Positions 53,783 through 64,000 of a stretch of DNA of 64,000 bases are shown piece after piece. Under the pieces are notes generated by a model that did not search any database, was not told the DNA's origin, and saw only the letters and a list, made by a program, of their open reading frames with translations. The position numbers were made by a program, and so were the translations under genes. How positions within the stretch are numbered: position 1 is the stretch's first letter; the number at the start of each line of letters is the position of its first letter. Location of the stretch: assembly GCA_029237695.1 (NCBI GenBank), contig CM055269.1, positions 29,670,956 to 29,734,955 on the forward strand, in the 5' to 3' direction. The DNA is from Conchocele bisecta (lineage: Eukaryota > Mollusca > Bivalvia > Lucinida > Thyasiridae).

Positions 53783-55315
53783 GCTCACCTGAGCGAAGCT
53801 CATGTGAGCTATTGTTACCGCAATGTGTCTGTCGTCCGTCGTCGTCGTCGTCCGTGAACATTTTCAAACGTCTTCTCCTCGGTAACCATTGGGCCTATAG
53901 TCACCAAACTTCATGGTCATGGTCCTTAGGTAGGGGGATTACAAAATTGTTAAAATTACATCATTACGTAATCCAAGATGGCCGCCGTCTAAAAATAGCA
54001 CAAATTCTTCAAAAATCTTCTCAAGAACCGCCAACCGGATTTCAACAAAACTTGGTAGGACTGATCGATGTACAATGCTCTTATTTTTGACCGAATATGG
54101 TCTTGTCATATATCAAATTGAAGGTATCAACGAGGCGATCACTCTGGTGCATTTTTTGTCGAATTCGGATGGTTAGGTCATCCAAGATGGCCGCCGAAAG
54201 GTCAAAAGGTCGTTCTTTTATTAGAGATTTCAAAATTCTTCTTCACATGAACCACTTGGCCCATGGTAGCCAAACTTAAGAGTTATGGTCCATGGGTGAA
54301 GCCTTTTCAGATTTGTTAAAATGGAGGTCATTGCTAATCCAAGATGGCCGCCGTCTAAAAATAGCATAAATTCTTAAAAAATCTTCTTCTGATGAACCGC
54401 TAGCTGGATTTCGACGTAACTTGGTAGGAATGATCGATGTACAATGCTCTTTCAAAGTTGTTAAAATGGTTACCCCGGGGTCAAAAATGGGCGTGGCCCG
54501 TGGTCAAATTTTATTTTTGACCAAATATGGTCATGTTATATATCAAATCGAATGTATCAATGAGGCGATCGCTCCGGTGCATTTTTTGTCGAAATCAGAT
54601 GGTTATGTCATCCAAGATGGCCGCCGAAAGATCAAAAGGTTGTTCTTTTATTAGAGATTTCAAAATTCTTCTTCACATGAACCGCTTGGCCCATGGTGGC
54701 CAAACTTAAAAGTTATGGTCCATGGGTGAAGCCTTTTCAGATTTGTTAAAATGGAGGTCGTCGCTAATCCAAGATGGCCACCGTCTAAAAATAGCACAAA
54801 TTCTTAAATCTTCTCATGAACCGCTGGCCGGATTTCGATGAAACTTGGTAGGAATGATTGATATACAATGCTCTTTCAAATTTGTGAAAATGGTGACCCC
54901 AGGGTCAAAAATGGGCGTGGCCCGTGGGGTCAAATTTTATTTTTGACCGAATATGCTAATGTCATATATCAAATTGAAGGTATCGATGAGGCGATTGCTC
55001 TGGTGCAATATTTTCGGAATAATCGGATGATTATGTCATCCATGATGGCCGCCAAAAGGTCATTTATTCGAGATTTTGAACGTCTTTTTCTCAGAAACCA
55101 CATGGCCGATGATGGCCAAACTTCATAGTAAGTTAAGATCCTTGGGTGAAGCATTTTCAGATTTGGTAAAATGAGAGTCATTGCTTAATCCAAGATGACC
55201 ACCATCTAAAAATAGCACAATGTTTTTAAAACACATGAATTCAATGTCACATTCTCCTCTGGTGTTCATGGAGTCAGGTGAGCGAATTAGGGCCATCATG
55301 GCCCTCTTGTTTTTA
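53783..55315. mobile_element. Tandem-core element, ~370-430-bp units
   Basis: Begins TAGCTCACCTGAGCGAAGCT with a GTCGTC run and ends GGGCCATCATGGCCCTC. Four units with CCAAGATGGCCGCCGTC at about 53972, 54340, 54772 and 55192. Confidence 0.75.
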
Positions 55316-55732
55316 TTTTAGGGCGGGCGACCTGTTTTATTATTTATGAAAAAATATTTACCTTTAAATATTTCTTGGATTTAATGTGTTTAATGGCCTA
55401 AAGTTTGTCAGCAGCAAAACGTGGAACAGACAGTAATACTGTGTAGACCAGTGAATACACAGACTAGCTTGCACATCACAGTCTGATAACGTTCTACACT
55501 GGTTATACTTATAAACCCATGTTTGTCAAAATAGAAACACAGCATACATATTTGTGAACATCATAAAATTGTGTCAATTGAGGTTTGAATACTGTACATT
55601 CTGATCAGTAAGCACACTCTTGCAGACCGATAGGGATTACAAATGTTTGATAGGATATTCATTGACTGTAGTGAGAAGTGTAGACTCTAGCCAAGGTGCA
55701 TGATCAATAACAATGGCTGAAAGTGTTGAAGG

Positions 55733-56135
55733 TGCATGATCACGTGGTTACAACAACAATAACAATGGCTGAAAGTGTTGAAAGCTCATCCACTCCACAG
55801 TAGGTATTATTTGATATTTTCCTTAATAAGCAACGGATTTAGATGAAATTTGGCACAGCAAACACGTCTTCATGAGCTTCGTTTGGTGGTCCCGGGAGTA
55901 CGGCACATACTTACGTCGTTTTTGCAACACGGAAATCGATTCTTCGCAAAAACGACATAAGTTTATGCCTAAGTACAGAGACCACCAAATGCGGCTTAAC
56001 AATACGCGTTTGATGCGCCATATTTCATTAAAATCCGTTGCATAATAAGGACAAAATAAAAGAATACGTACTTTGAATCGGAGGGATTCTGGATGTTTCA
56101 GTACTTGTTGTTGTTGTTGTTGTAACCACGTGATC
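55733..56135. mobile_element. Foldback element (GATCACGTGGTTACAACAAC)
   Basis: Long inverted arms; centre near 55930 with GCAAAAACGACATAAG. Confidence 0.7.
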
Positions 56136-56217
56136 ATACACCTTGTTAGCCTAAGCATCTCACATTCAGATCAGGTCCTACCATGTCTGCTCCCTGAAGG
56201 GTGTTACTAAGTAAATA

Positions 56218-56565
56218 TGTCTCTGGGTTGTGGCCTAGGGGTTAGAACACCTGAATTCCAATCCGGAGGTTGTGGGTTCAAACCTCTCCTAGGGCATCAA
56301 ACATACTTAACCCTTAGACCGCTACACACAACAATTGTCATCTGCTGTTGCTTTTATATCTTGCCTTATTTCCATGGGAAATGATTCTGAAGTGCTGTCA
56401 AACCGTGTTGTAAATTATTCTAAAGGGCTGTCGAAGCATGTTGTTTGATGATAAAAATGGAAAATAGATAATAAACTGCAGGCGACAAAAAATTAAGATA
56501 GCAGTGTAAGGGTTAAGTGGTCCAGTCTATAAGACTGTAGCTGTTGCGGGGACGTTAAACCCTTT
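56218..56565 (+). mobile_element. tRNA-derived SINE, interrupted by a TTAA MITE
   Basis: GTGGCCTAGGGGTTAGAAC (A-box) and GGGTTCAAACC (B-box) in a tRNA-like head at 56222-56292; the body resumes after 56516 and ends GGGGACGTTAAACCC. Confidence 0.7.
56307..56516. mobile_element. TTAA hairpin MITE
   Basis: TTAACCCTTAGACCGCTACA to GTAAGGGTTAA, 210 bp, inside the SINE. Confidence 0.8.
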
Positions 56566-57289
56566 CACTTTTACCAAGAAATATACTGAATCAAAAATAT
56601 TTTGATGGGAACATTTTGCTGTTTGATTTTCGGGTGTTTTGAGATAAAATATAAAAAATGTCAAAATCAACTAAATTGGATTTTTTTCTATGTCTGGCTG
56701 TTGACAAAAATAATCGCTCATAATGACATAAAAATACATTGGCCTACATGTATGTGGTAGCTGGCTAAAACCACATTTGGCCCAATTTTCACTAATAGCT
56801 GTACTGAGATAATAAAACCCTGCCAGTTGGCATGTACCCAATCAGGTAGGTGTTACAAAACCACTGTGAACAAATTGCTACTAATCACCTACAGCTTGTC
56901 ACACAGCACTATCCCAGACAGTTGATACCACATTACATTCATGCCGTCCATCAGCCTACATTTAGGACCTTTCGCCATTTCCGACCAGCGTAGCCCCCGA
57001 TCAGCCTGCGCATCCGCGCATTCTGATCAGGGCCTTCGCTGTTCGCCATCCAGTCAATGATGAAAGCTAATAGCCATCAGGAAAATAGATACTAAATGTG
57101 TGAAGGTTTCTCCTGAACGTTAGTTCTGATGTACTTGGTTTGACATTGTATGATTCCAATACATTACCTGGGCTCAATAATATTGGTTGATTAACAGCTT
57201 TATCAGGTTACATGAAAGGCAACCAACAATCACCAGGACATGGTGTGGTCAAGTGCTTAGGACCAATGTGCAGTTGATAACTGTAATTG

Positions 57290-57496
57290 GCCCTTAGCCC
57301 TGACAATGCTGAATTAATTTGTGTCGTCAGCTGAATATTTTTTATTTTCCATTTTTCTCATCAAAAACTTGGTTTGGCAGCACTTCAGAATCATTTCCAT
57401 TAAAAATGCTGCCAAACCATGTTTTTACTGAGAGAAAAGACAAAATATGAATTAACAGCAGACGACTATTTTCGGTTCCCGCATTCTAAGGGTTAA
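57290..57496. mobile_element. TTAA hairpin MITE, decayed left end
   Basis: CCCTTAGCC start without TTAA; right end CTAAGGGTTAA; core TTTGGCAGCACTTCAGAATC. Confidence 0.65.
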
Positions 57497-57814
57497 CACT
57501 TGACCACATGTTGCAAGACCATCATTACATGTACTTCTGCACAATCTGATCTGTCTATAGGCTGGTTACCGTTTAGCCATCAAACTCCATTCACCCTGTT
57601 ACAAATACAGTCGAACCTGTGCTAAAGACCACCTCGGAATATCAACCATGAATAAAGGCCAGATTGTTTCTTCCCATGAATGGCCTCAGCTGTTGACAGG
57701 CCGGTAAACACCATTAAATAAGTAAATAAATTCTCTTCCCATGGCTGGTCTTTATGCACAGGTTGGACTGTACTGTAATATGAACTTTTAACCAACTGTT
57801 ATCACGCTGTTGAC

Positions 57815-58123
57815 CTGTAGCCTATTTCATCAACATTGCAAAGTATACTTTAGTAGCAAAGTATACTTTGAGGGAGAAATTTTCAATTTTATGATAAATT
57901 TATTAATTTTTATTATACTGAATTTATTACATTATCACAGCCAATTTGGCTGTGATAATGTAATAAATTCAGTATAATAATTCTGCATACTTTTAATCAT
58001 GAAATATATGCATTTGTTAGTTCTATATGAAATAATGCATTTCAGGAAAAATAAATGATTACTCCCTCAAAGTATACTTTGCTAGTAAAGTATACTTTGC
58101 AATGTTGATGAAATAGGCTACAG
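57815..58123 (+). mobile_element. Hairpin MITE, family A, copy 3
   Basis: Complete 309-bp copy, nearly identical to 40134-40442. Confidence 0.85.
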
Positions 58124-58168
58124 GATGTACAGAAGTGAAACACACAAGTCTGTGTTTATCCGGTCATA

Positions 58169-59466
58169 AGGCCAGTTTTTTTTATTAGTTGGTTTACAGA
58201 TCCGCCGACCCGATTTTTTGACAATGTGGAAAAAAATCAAAAATTTGATTTCCGATTTTTTTTTAGATTTTTTTACCTCCGATCCAAAAAAAAAAAAAAT
58301 ATTTTTTTTTTTTACTGTGCCGAGAAAAGTAAGTGGCGGAAACCGGATCTTAGCAGCAGCGACAACAACAACAACCTGCGAATGGACTGGATGATTCGAT
58401 ATGATTTGATATATCTGTTTCAGATTGAATGCAAAAATTCAAAACCTTAACGCTCGGGTAAATGGCCTATATTTTCTGTTTTCTTGCTCCGATGTGCTTC
58501 ATATTTCATGTATGCGTTCTTCCTAGGGTCCTCTACCGCCCTGCCACAAATCCACACCCGTGCCACCCCCACTGATATTCGTTTCAACTATATCACCGCT
58601 TCGTTGTCTTGTATTTAATTATACCAGATACGGTATTAATATGTACGCATTACGCAACCCATTCACAGTGATCAACATTCAACAGTATGTGAATATGAAA
58701 CTGAGTTGCTATGTAGAATATAAAGAAACTTGCTGAACCGACTCCCTACGTTAACCGACAAACTCTTGGTCCGAGACGATGCCGGTTAACACAAGTTTCA
58801 CTCTATCACAATCACTGGCCTTTTTGTTTTTTACCGACCACAAACCGACCCAACCATGAGCCTTAAAAAGGTGAACCGACCCAACCATGTGCCTTAAAAA
58901 GGTGATTTTTATGGTGTTCGGACCGTCCGTCTGTCCGTCACATGTTCGGTTTACCACTTCGTAACAGTTTCTCAAACCGGCCATATCTTCTACATAAGTT
59001 GCTCAAGTTCTTCAATATTTCAACACATCATTCATTGGTATGTGTGCTATACCTGCCTTGTCATACTTTATATTACCTTGACCTTTTGACCTTCACAGGG
59101 CTGCTGAAAGGACTTAGCAATTTCGGTTAACCAGTTTGTCACAGTTTCTCAAACTGGCCATAGCATCTACATAAGTTGCTTAACTGCTTCAATATTTCCA
59201 TACTTCATTCATTTGCATGTATGCTACACCTGCCATTGCCATACTACATATGACCTTCACCCTTTGACTTAACACTTTTGGTTCACCCGTTTGTCAGTTT
59301 CTTCAATATGCCGCCGGTGGCATCCGCGTTCGACACTTTTCTTTTCTTTTTTTATTTCCTTGACCAAATTGAAAAAACTTTTTTTTATTTTTATTTTTTT
59401 CCGACCGACCGACCCGATCTCGCGGAAAAAAAATCCGTAAACCAACAAATAAAAAAAAAATGGCCT
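58169..59466. mobile_element. 1.3-kb element with T-rich 30-bp inverted ends
   Basis: AGGCCAGTTTTTTTTATTAG at the left mirrors AATAAAAAAAAAATGGCCT at the right, with GGTTTAC / GTAAACC inside. No transposase. A 34-bp unit with ACCGACCCAACCATG is duplicated at 58845-58900. Confidence 0.65.
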
Positions 59467-59788
59467 AAGATATGTATAAATGTATTGTTTCTGTGACTGG
59501 ATTAAACTTGTATCATGTCAGTAATATAGATTATCAGGCCATAGGAGTGTGGTATTTGATCAGGATCTACACTGGCCATAAATTCCATAAGCCCCATTTC
59601 TCCAGTCACAGCCACATAGGAGACAATCCATGTGATTTTGTGTGATTTTTCATGAAAAAATAGAAACTGATAATTTCTGTAAATGACATCAAAAGTTAAT
59701 GGAATTTTCAGAGAAAGAATTCCGCATTTCCTCTGAACATTTTGATAAATTTCGACCTCATTAAAGGAAAATATAAATTTTGTATATA

Positions 59789-60614
59789 CAATAAAAATTT
59801 GATCCCTCAAACCGGCAACGGTCCCGAAAAAAGTTTGAGTCGGGTGTAGTTCGAGGGAAAGAAAATAACTACTAGTTTGACGTTTGTAAGGCCTTCTCCG
59901 ATCAAATAAACAAATATAATCAATTAATTATTTTATTTCAATATGTACATGTATGCATGCGTAAATAAAGAAAAAATTGTAAACATGAATATACACACCG
60001 TCTCAACGTTCCCATTGTAAGCTTGTTTACTGTGCTATAATTAAGCTTCACAACAATGACGCACTTTAATTGCTAGTGAATGTTTTTTATCACGGATCAT
60101 TTGCATATAAAAGCATTAAAGTGTTTACAAAAGATTGGCGTAAAATACCATTCAATAAACGAAAGAAGAAAGGTGCGCAGCGTCATATTCCAAGAATGTG
60201 TCTATAAATAACACACTGGTTTATTAAATATACAAAATGTACACAAATAAAATTTAAACTCAATTACTGAACTTGACTGACGCATCAATCTTCAGTTATT
60301 ACGCCACCTAATTATTAAATTTGTGTTTTAATGTAACCCGCCTGTCAAGGGAAACAATTCAAAGAGATCGCCAGACGTGAAATTCGCACCTCGTAAGGCA
60401 AACAAATCACACGTCAACAGCCTTACCTATACAAGTTATGTTGTTTGACTGCCCAAGGGACCGCGTCTTTGGTTCGAGAGTTCGAATTTGCCATAGTTCG
60501 AATTTTAGGTAAAAATTTGATTGATTTATATAGGAAATTTGTCGGGACTGCTGGGCGAGTTCGAGTTTTCCGGATTGTTCGACAAGACGTGTTCGAGGGT
60601 TCGAATTTTTACTG
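59789..60614. mobile_element. TA-flanked Tigger-like element next to ADSS exon 2
   Basis: Ends CAATAAAAATTTGATCCCTC and the inverse CAGTAAAAATTCGAACCCTC, flanked by TA; 826 bp, no transposase. It stops 84 bp before exon 2. Confidence 0.7.
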
Positions 60615-60698
60615 TACATGTGTATTTCATAAAAAATCACACATCTTCTTAGGTACAAAATCAAATGAGGGTGTTTCATATGTGTTGTTTGTTTTCAG

Positions 60699-60801
60699 GG
60701 TGGCAACAATGCGGGGCACACAGTGGTCATTGGCAACAAGAAGTATGCCTTCCATATGCTGCCCAGTGGCATCGTCAACCCAAACTGCATGGCCGTCATT
60801 G
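60699..60801 (+). CDS. ADSS: Adenylosuccinate synthetase, second coding exon
   Basis: Acceptor TTTTCAG|GG and donor ATTG|GTGAGT bound 103 bp that continue exon 1 in phase 0: [10 protein letters not shown], with the conserved Asn/His of the IMP site, then [20 protein letters not shown]. The exon ends in phase 1. No frame damage. Later exons are beyond the window. Confidence 0.95.
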
Positions 60802-61000
60802 GTGAGTACTACTGCATGTCATAGTATTTCTATCCCACTAGCCTTTCTGATAACAGAGCTCCAGATAAGGAATTAGTAATTGAGTATTTTCACTCGTTCA
60901 TATCTGAAGCAATTGGGTATTTCAATATTTTAATTAAGTAAAATAAAATCACACTACTGTTTACACATCAACAGACAGCAATTATTAAATAGTTTGCTTC

Positions 61001-61085
61001 GAAATGAAAACATGTCTTGGCATTTCATTAGAATTGTCTCCTTGGAGACAATTCTAATGAAATACCAAGATGTGTTTTCATGGAA
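61001..61085. repeat. Hairpin core of a decayed MITE
   Basis: Arms with CATTTCATTAGAATTGTCTC around CCTTGG; resembles TTAA MITE cores in layout but lacks TTAA ends. Confidence 0.6.
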
Positions 61086-61649
61086 AATAAGAAAAATATG
61101 CTATATTTGTGGTCTGTTTATTGTTTTCTGTAGCATGATAAAGGTACCACAAATTTGTTATTGCTTTTTGATACTCGCTACTTCTGATTTCAATTGGGTT
61201 TTTGGCAATTTTAATTGGGTATTTAAGCAAATACGCAGCTTATCAGGAGCTCTGTCTTTAAATCGCTGTCCCATATCTGGACTAGAGACATGGGGCTTAT
61301 CCCATGAAAACCTTGTTTTTCTGTGCTGTAACCCATTTCATAAATATGATATGACGCACGTGTAATAACACCTGAAGCGAATTTGATTGGCTGGCCGCAT
61401 CACACTAATTATGTATTCATATTTGGTGCCAACGTTATGTCAGATGAATAAAGTGGAGTCCGTAATGGCGCGACAAAGCAATGCTGTTTTTACGTTAACA
61501 ACATCATGCTTCAAACGTCGTTAGAAGTGTCTGTGACTCGTTAAAATTACCGAAATTGCTCGAATGTGCTCGAGTTTGGTAATATGAAGTGTTTACAAAG
61601 AACAGGAACCTATTGTATAACATAGATCTATTTATACTAATTTTCAATG
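61086..61649. other. Unassigned intron 2 sequence
   Basis: No feature recognised. Confidence 0.4.
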
Positions 61650-62573
61650 TTAAGTTTTCCCGTTTACAATGTTAAGTTTTCGTGTTTCAGTCCATTTCTT
61701 TCTTACTGTACCACCTAGGACCACCAAACTTTCACAGCTTCATAATCAAGGGGTGCCCACCACATATTACTATCCAACATGTTACCTTTTTTTTTAACTT
61801 GACCCATTTTTTCTGCGCAGTCGACTTACCCATTTTGAATGTTAAGTTTTCGCGTTTACAATGTTAAGTTTTCGTGTTTAAGTCCATTTGTTTGGTACTG
61901 TACCACCTAGGACCACCAAACTTTCACAGCTTCATAACCAAGGGGTGCCTACTTCATAAAACTATCCAACATGTGACCATTTTATTTACCTTCACCTATT
62001 ATTTCTACGTAATTGACTTAGCCATTTTCAACGTTAACTTTTTAACGTACGTCTGGTTAAAAGTTTTTTGGTTAAAAGTTTTTCGTTATACTATATCTCT
62101 GCAACTGCTTCGCCCATTACCTTGAAACTTCACATGGGTGTTTATCATCATCCATATTTTCATTCTACCCCCAACCGTGCGGCCCCTGTGCCCAATGTCA
62201 AGGTCAAATTACTTTGAATTTTTTTGTTAAAGTTTTTTTGTGTACTATATCTCTGCAACTGCTTCACCCATTACCTTGATACTTCACATGGGTGTTTATC
62301 ATCATTGTCGCACCCGCTTGCAGAAAGCACGATATCGTCGGCATTTTGGCATACGTCCGTCTGTACGTCCGTGTGACCGGTTAAAGTTTTTTCGTTAAAG
62401 TTTTTCCATCTACTATATCTATTTTTTTAGTGTCCATGCCTCGCCCCAAGGCGCGACATGCAGGCCACGGCCATCTAGTCTACAAAAAGTGGGTATAATT
62501 ATGTTATCCAAGTGTCTATGCTTGGAAAAAACCTGGCCTTCGTGGCTTTGCCTCGTTTCTTGTTGATAAGTAA
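61650..62573 (+). mobile_element. Tandem-core (GTTAAAGTTTTT) element, uninterrupted copy
   Basis: Complete counterpart of 33711-37215, with empty sites for both the hAT (about 62143) and the Tigger-like element (about 62415). Confidence 0.75.
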
Positions 62574-63367
62574 AGAGATTTATAAAACTCGTCCGCAATT
62601 TTATGCACCTCGCCTCATAAACTGTGTGCGACTCGTTTCATAAATCTCATATCAAATGGGAACTCATTTGAGATCCTATATTTATGAATTTTGTGACCAG
62701 TGTGCTCCTGAACAAATATCACACTCGTGTAGCCTGATGACCACCGATTTTGCTTGCTAGAAGCATGACGGGCGTTTCCCATTTATGTTCAGCCACATAA
62801 TGACTTTAGCTGATGCTAAACCCATTCACTTTTCTTCCATCCCAACTTTCGTACTGCTTCCATAATAAGTAATGGGTTGCTTTTGTAAAAATGTGAAAAA
62901 CATCCACAAACTGTAGATCCAGATGAGACGACTGATAGCTGTCTCTTCTGGATCTACTCTGCAAAGTTGCCATAGAGATCAATATAATGTTGATAAGGTT
63001 GATTATTATTTCACTAGATATGATAAAGCATGATGCAAATTCGGCTAATAGTCATGGGCTTGTTTATCTGTGGAAAAGTTGCTGGCAATCTAAATCAATA
63101 GTTGTGTATGCATAATACATAGGCACCACACTTCTTCCAGCTAGTTTCAGTGCAGTAGACAACATCTTTCTTTGGTGTTTATGCATTGATCTTGTCCTAT
63201 TGCCAATATGAATTTTTTTAGGGCCCCTATAGGTTTCGCCCTGTCTGTCTGTCCGTCTGTCCATCTGTTTCTCAAATCACCTATAATTTCTGTTTGCCTT
63301 CAGCTAATATCTTCATATTGCACACATGCATTTCTTAGTAACTATACATCATTCCACATTAATACAA
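62574..63367. other. Unassigned intron 2 sequence
   Basis: Short fragment of hairpin family B at about 62690; otherwise nothing recognised. Confidence 0.4.
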
Positions 63368-63622
63368 TTCTGCCCTCCCAAGTCAAACTGCAGTATCTGT
63401 TAAACTGCAGTATCTGCACTATGATGCTATGCTGACCCTGTGCAATCATCCCAAGTCTAACTGCAGTATCTGTTAAACTGCAGTATCTGCACTATGATGC
63501 TATGCTGACCCTGTGCAATCATCCCCACCTGGGGATGATTGCACAGGGTCAGCATAGCATCATAGTGCAAATACTGCAGTTTAACAGATACTGCAGTTTG
63601 ACTTGGGAGGGCAGAATTACCC
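63368..63622. repeat. Large hairpin with one duplicated arm
   Basis: Arms of about 95 bp (with GACCCTGTGCAATCATCCCC) meet at 63527-63529. In the left arm a stretch of about 74 bp is tandemly duplicated; the right arm has it once. Confidence 0.85.
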
Positions 63623-64000
63623 TCGCTACTAATCGTAATTCCATCCGTCTGTTTATTTAGTTGAACATTTTTGTAACAGTTTCTCGAATCACCTATAATT
63701 TCTGCAGAGACATCACCAGAGACATTTCCTGGCAAAATAAACATTCATTCACCATTACCCCATGTATTGATTGTCATTATTATACATTTTATATCTGTCT
63801 GTTTATTTATTTGAAAGTTTGTGTAAGAGTTTCTCAAATCACCTATTATTTTTTCGCAATAATTTTAAACGTTTACATTTGATCGTGATATTTCTCACAT
63901 TAACAAATACGTCGGCTCACCTTACATAGAATAACATAAAATTCATTAGTATAGTGGGAGGTAACTGCTGACAATGGGGCCCAAAAAGGGGTAATTAAAA
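63623..64000. other. Unassigned intron 2 sequence
   Basis: Two related stretches with GTTTCTC(A/G)AATCACCTAT (about 63678 and 63830, also about 63271) suggest a decayed tandem-core element. Confidence 0.4.

Larger units (their letters stand above)
28299..60698 (+). other. ADSS: ADSS intron 1 (32.4 kb)
   Basis: Bounded by GTCAGT and TTTTCAG. It is filled with nested transposons, satellites and SINEs, listed separately. Confidence 0.9.

Overview
The window is a piece of animal nuclear genome, most likely a bivalve mollusc. Evidence: two exons of an intron-rich metazoan gene (adenylosuccinate synthetase, ADSS) separated by a 32.4-kb intron, many TA-, TTAA- and 8-bp-target-site DNA transposons, CAAAC-tailed SINEs, and tandem-core elements ending in CCGTCCGT-type microsatellites, which I associate with bivalves. 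Species cannot be named from sequence alone. Almost everything except the ADSS exons is mobile or repetitive DNA.

Region 1-6,488: nested DNA transposons. A dispersed repeat (about 1.16-4.98 kb) has been split by a Tigger/pogo-like non-autonomous element (1578-2672) and a second TA-flanked element (2746-4918). An uninterrupted paralogue at 32.19-32.75 kb shows both empty sites.

Region 6,495-22,616: a 16.1-kb Polinton/Maverick-type element (adintovirus-like virus/transposon) with 146-bp terminal inverted repeats and a 5-6 bp target duplication. Left to right: C2HC zinc-finger gene (-), protein-primed DNA polymerase B (+, broken), integrase (-, one frameshift), four to five small structural/unknown genes (-), packaging ATPase (-, broken), major capsid protein (-, broken), a coiled-coil/membrane protein (+, broken), a C-tail-anchored protein (-, intact), penton-like minor capsid protein (+), a coiled-coil repeat fibre-like protein (+, broken), a two-membrane-segment protein (+), a tRNA-like sequence and a lysine/tyrosine-rich protein (-). 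Every replication, integration and capsid gene carries stops or frameshifts, so this copy cannot make a full gene set. I found no adenain-like protease. The element carries a scattered family of short palindromes, CCAAT-N(3-6)-ATTGG, mostly inside coding sequence, and the first and last genes share a duplicated leader of about 55 bp.

Region 22,622-28,124: spacer with a LINE ORF1 relic, a dead Tc1-like transposon with intact ends, C-rich repeats, then the ADSS promoter (E-box and E2F-like site). ADSS exon 1 is at 28125-28298 and exon 2 at 60699-60801.

Region 28,299-60,698 (ADSS intron 1): a stack of nested insertions. These include a 3.4-kb element with TTA target site and CCCCG boxes; tandem-core (pearl/HINE-like) elements; two hAT elements with perfect 8-bp target duplications; a family of TTAA hairpin MITEs; a 309-bp hairpin MITE; SINEs; an 8.7-kb block bounded by GGGCCC inverted repeats; and a piggyBac-family transposase gene with an apparently intact 574-codon, two-exon reading frame on the minus strand.

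Region 60,802-64,000: start of ADSS intron 2, with an uninterrupted copy of one tandem-core element and a large hairpin.
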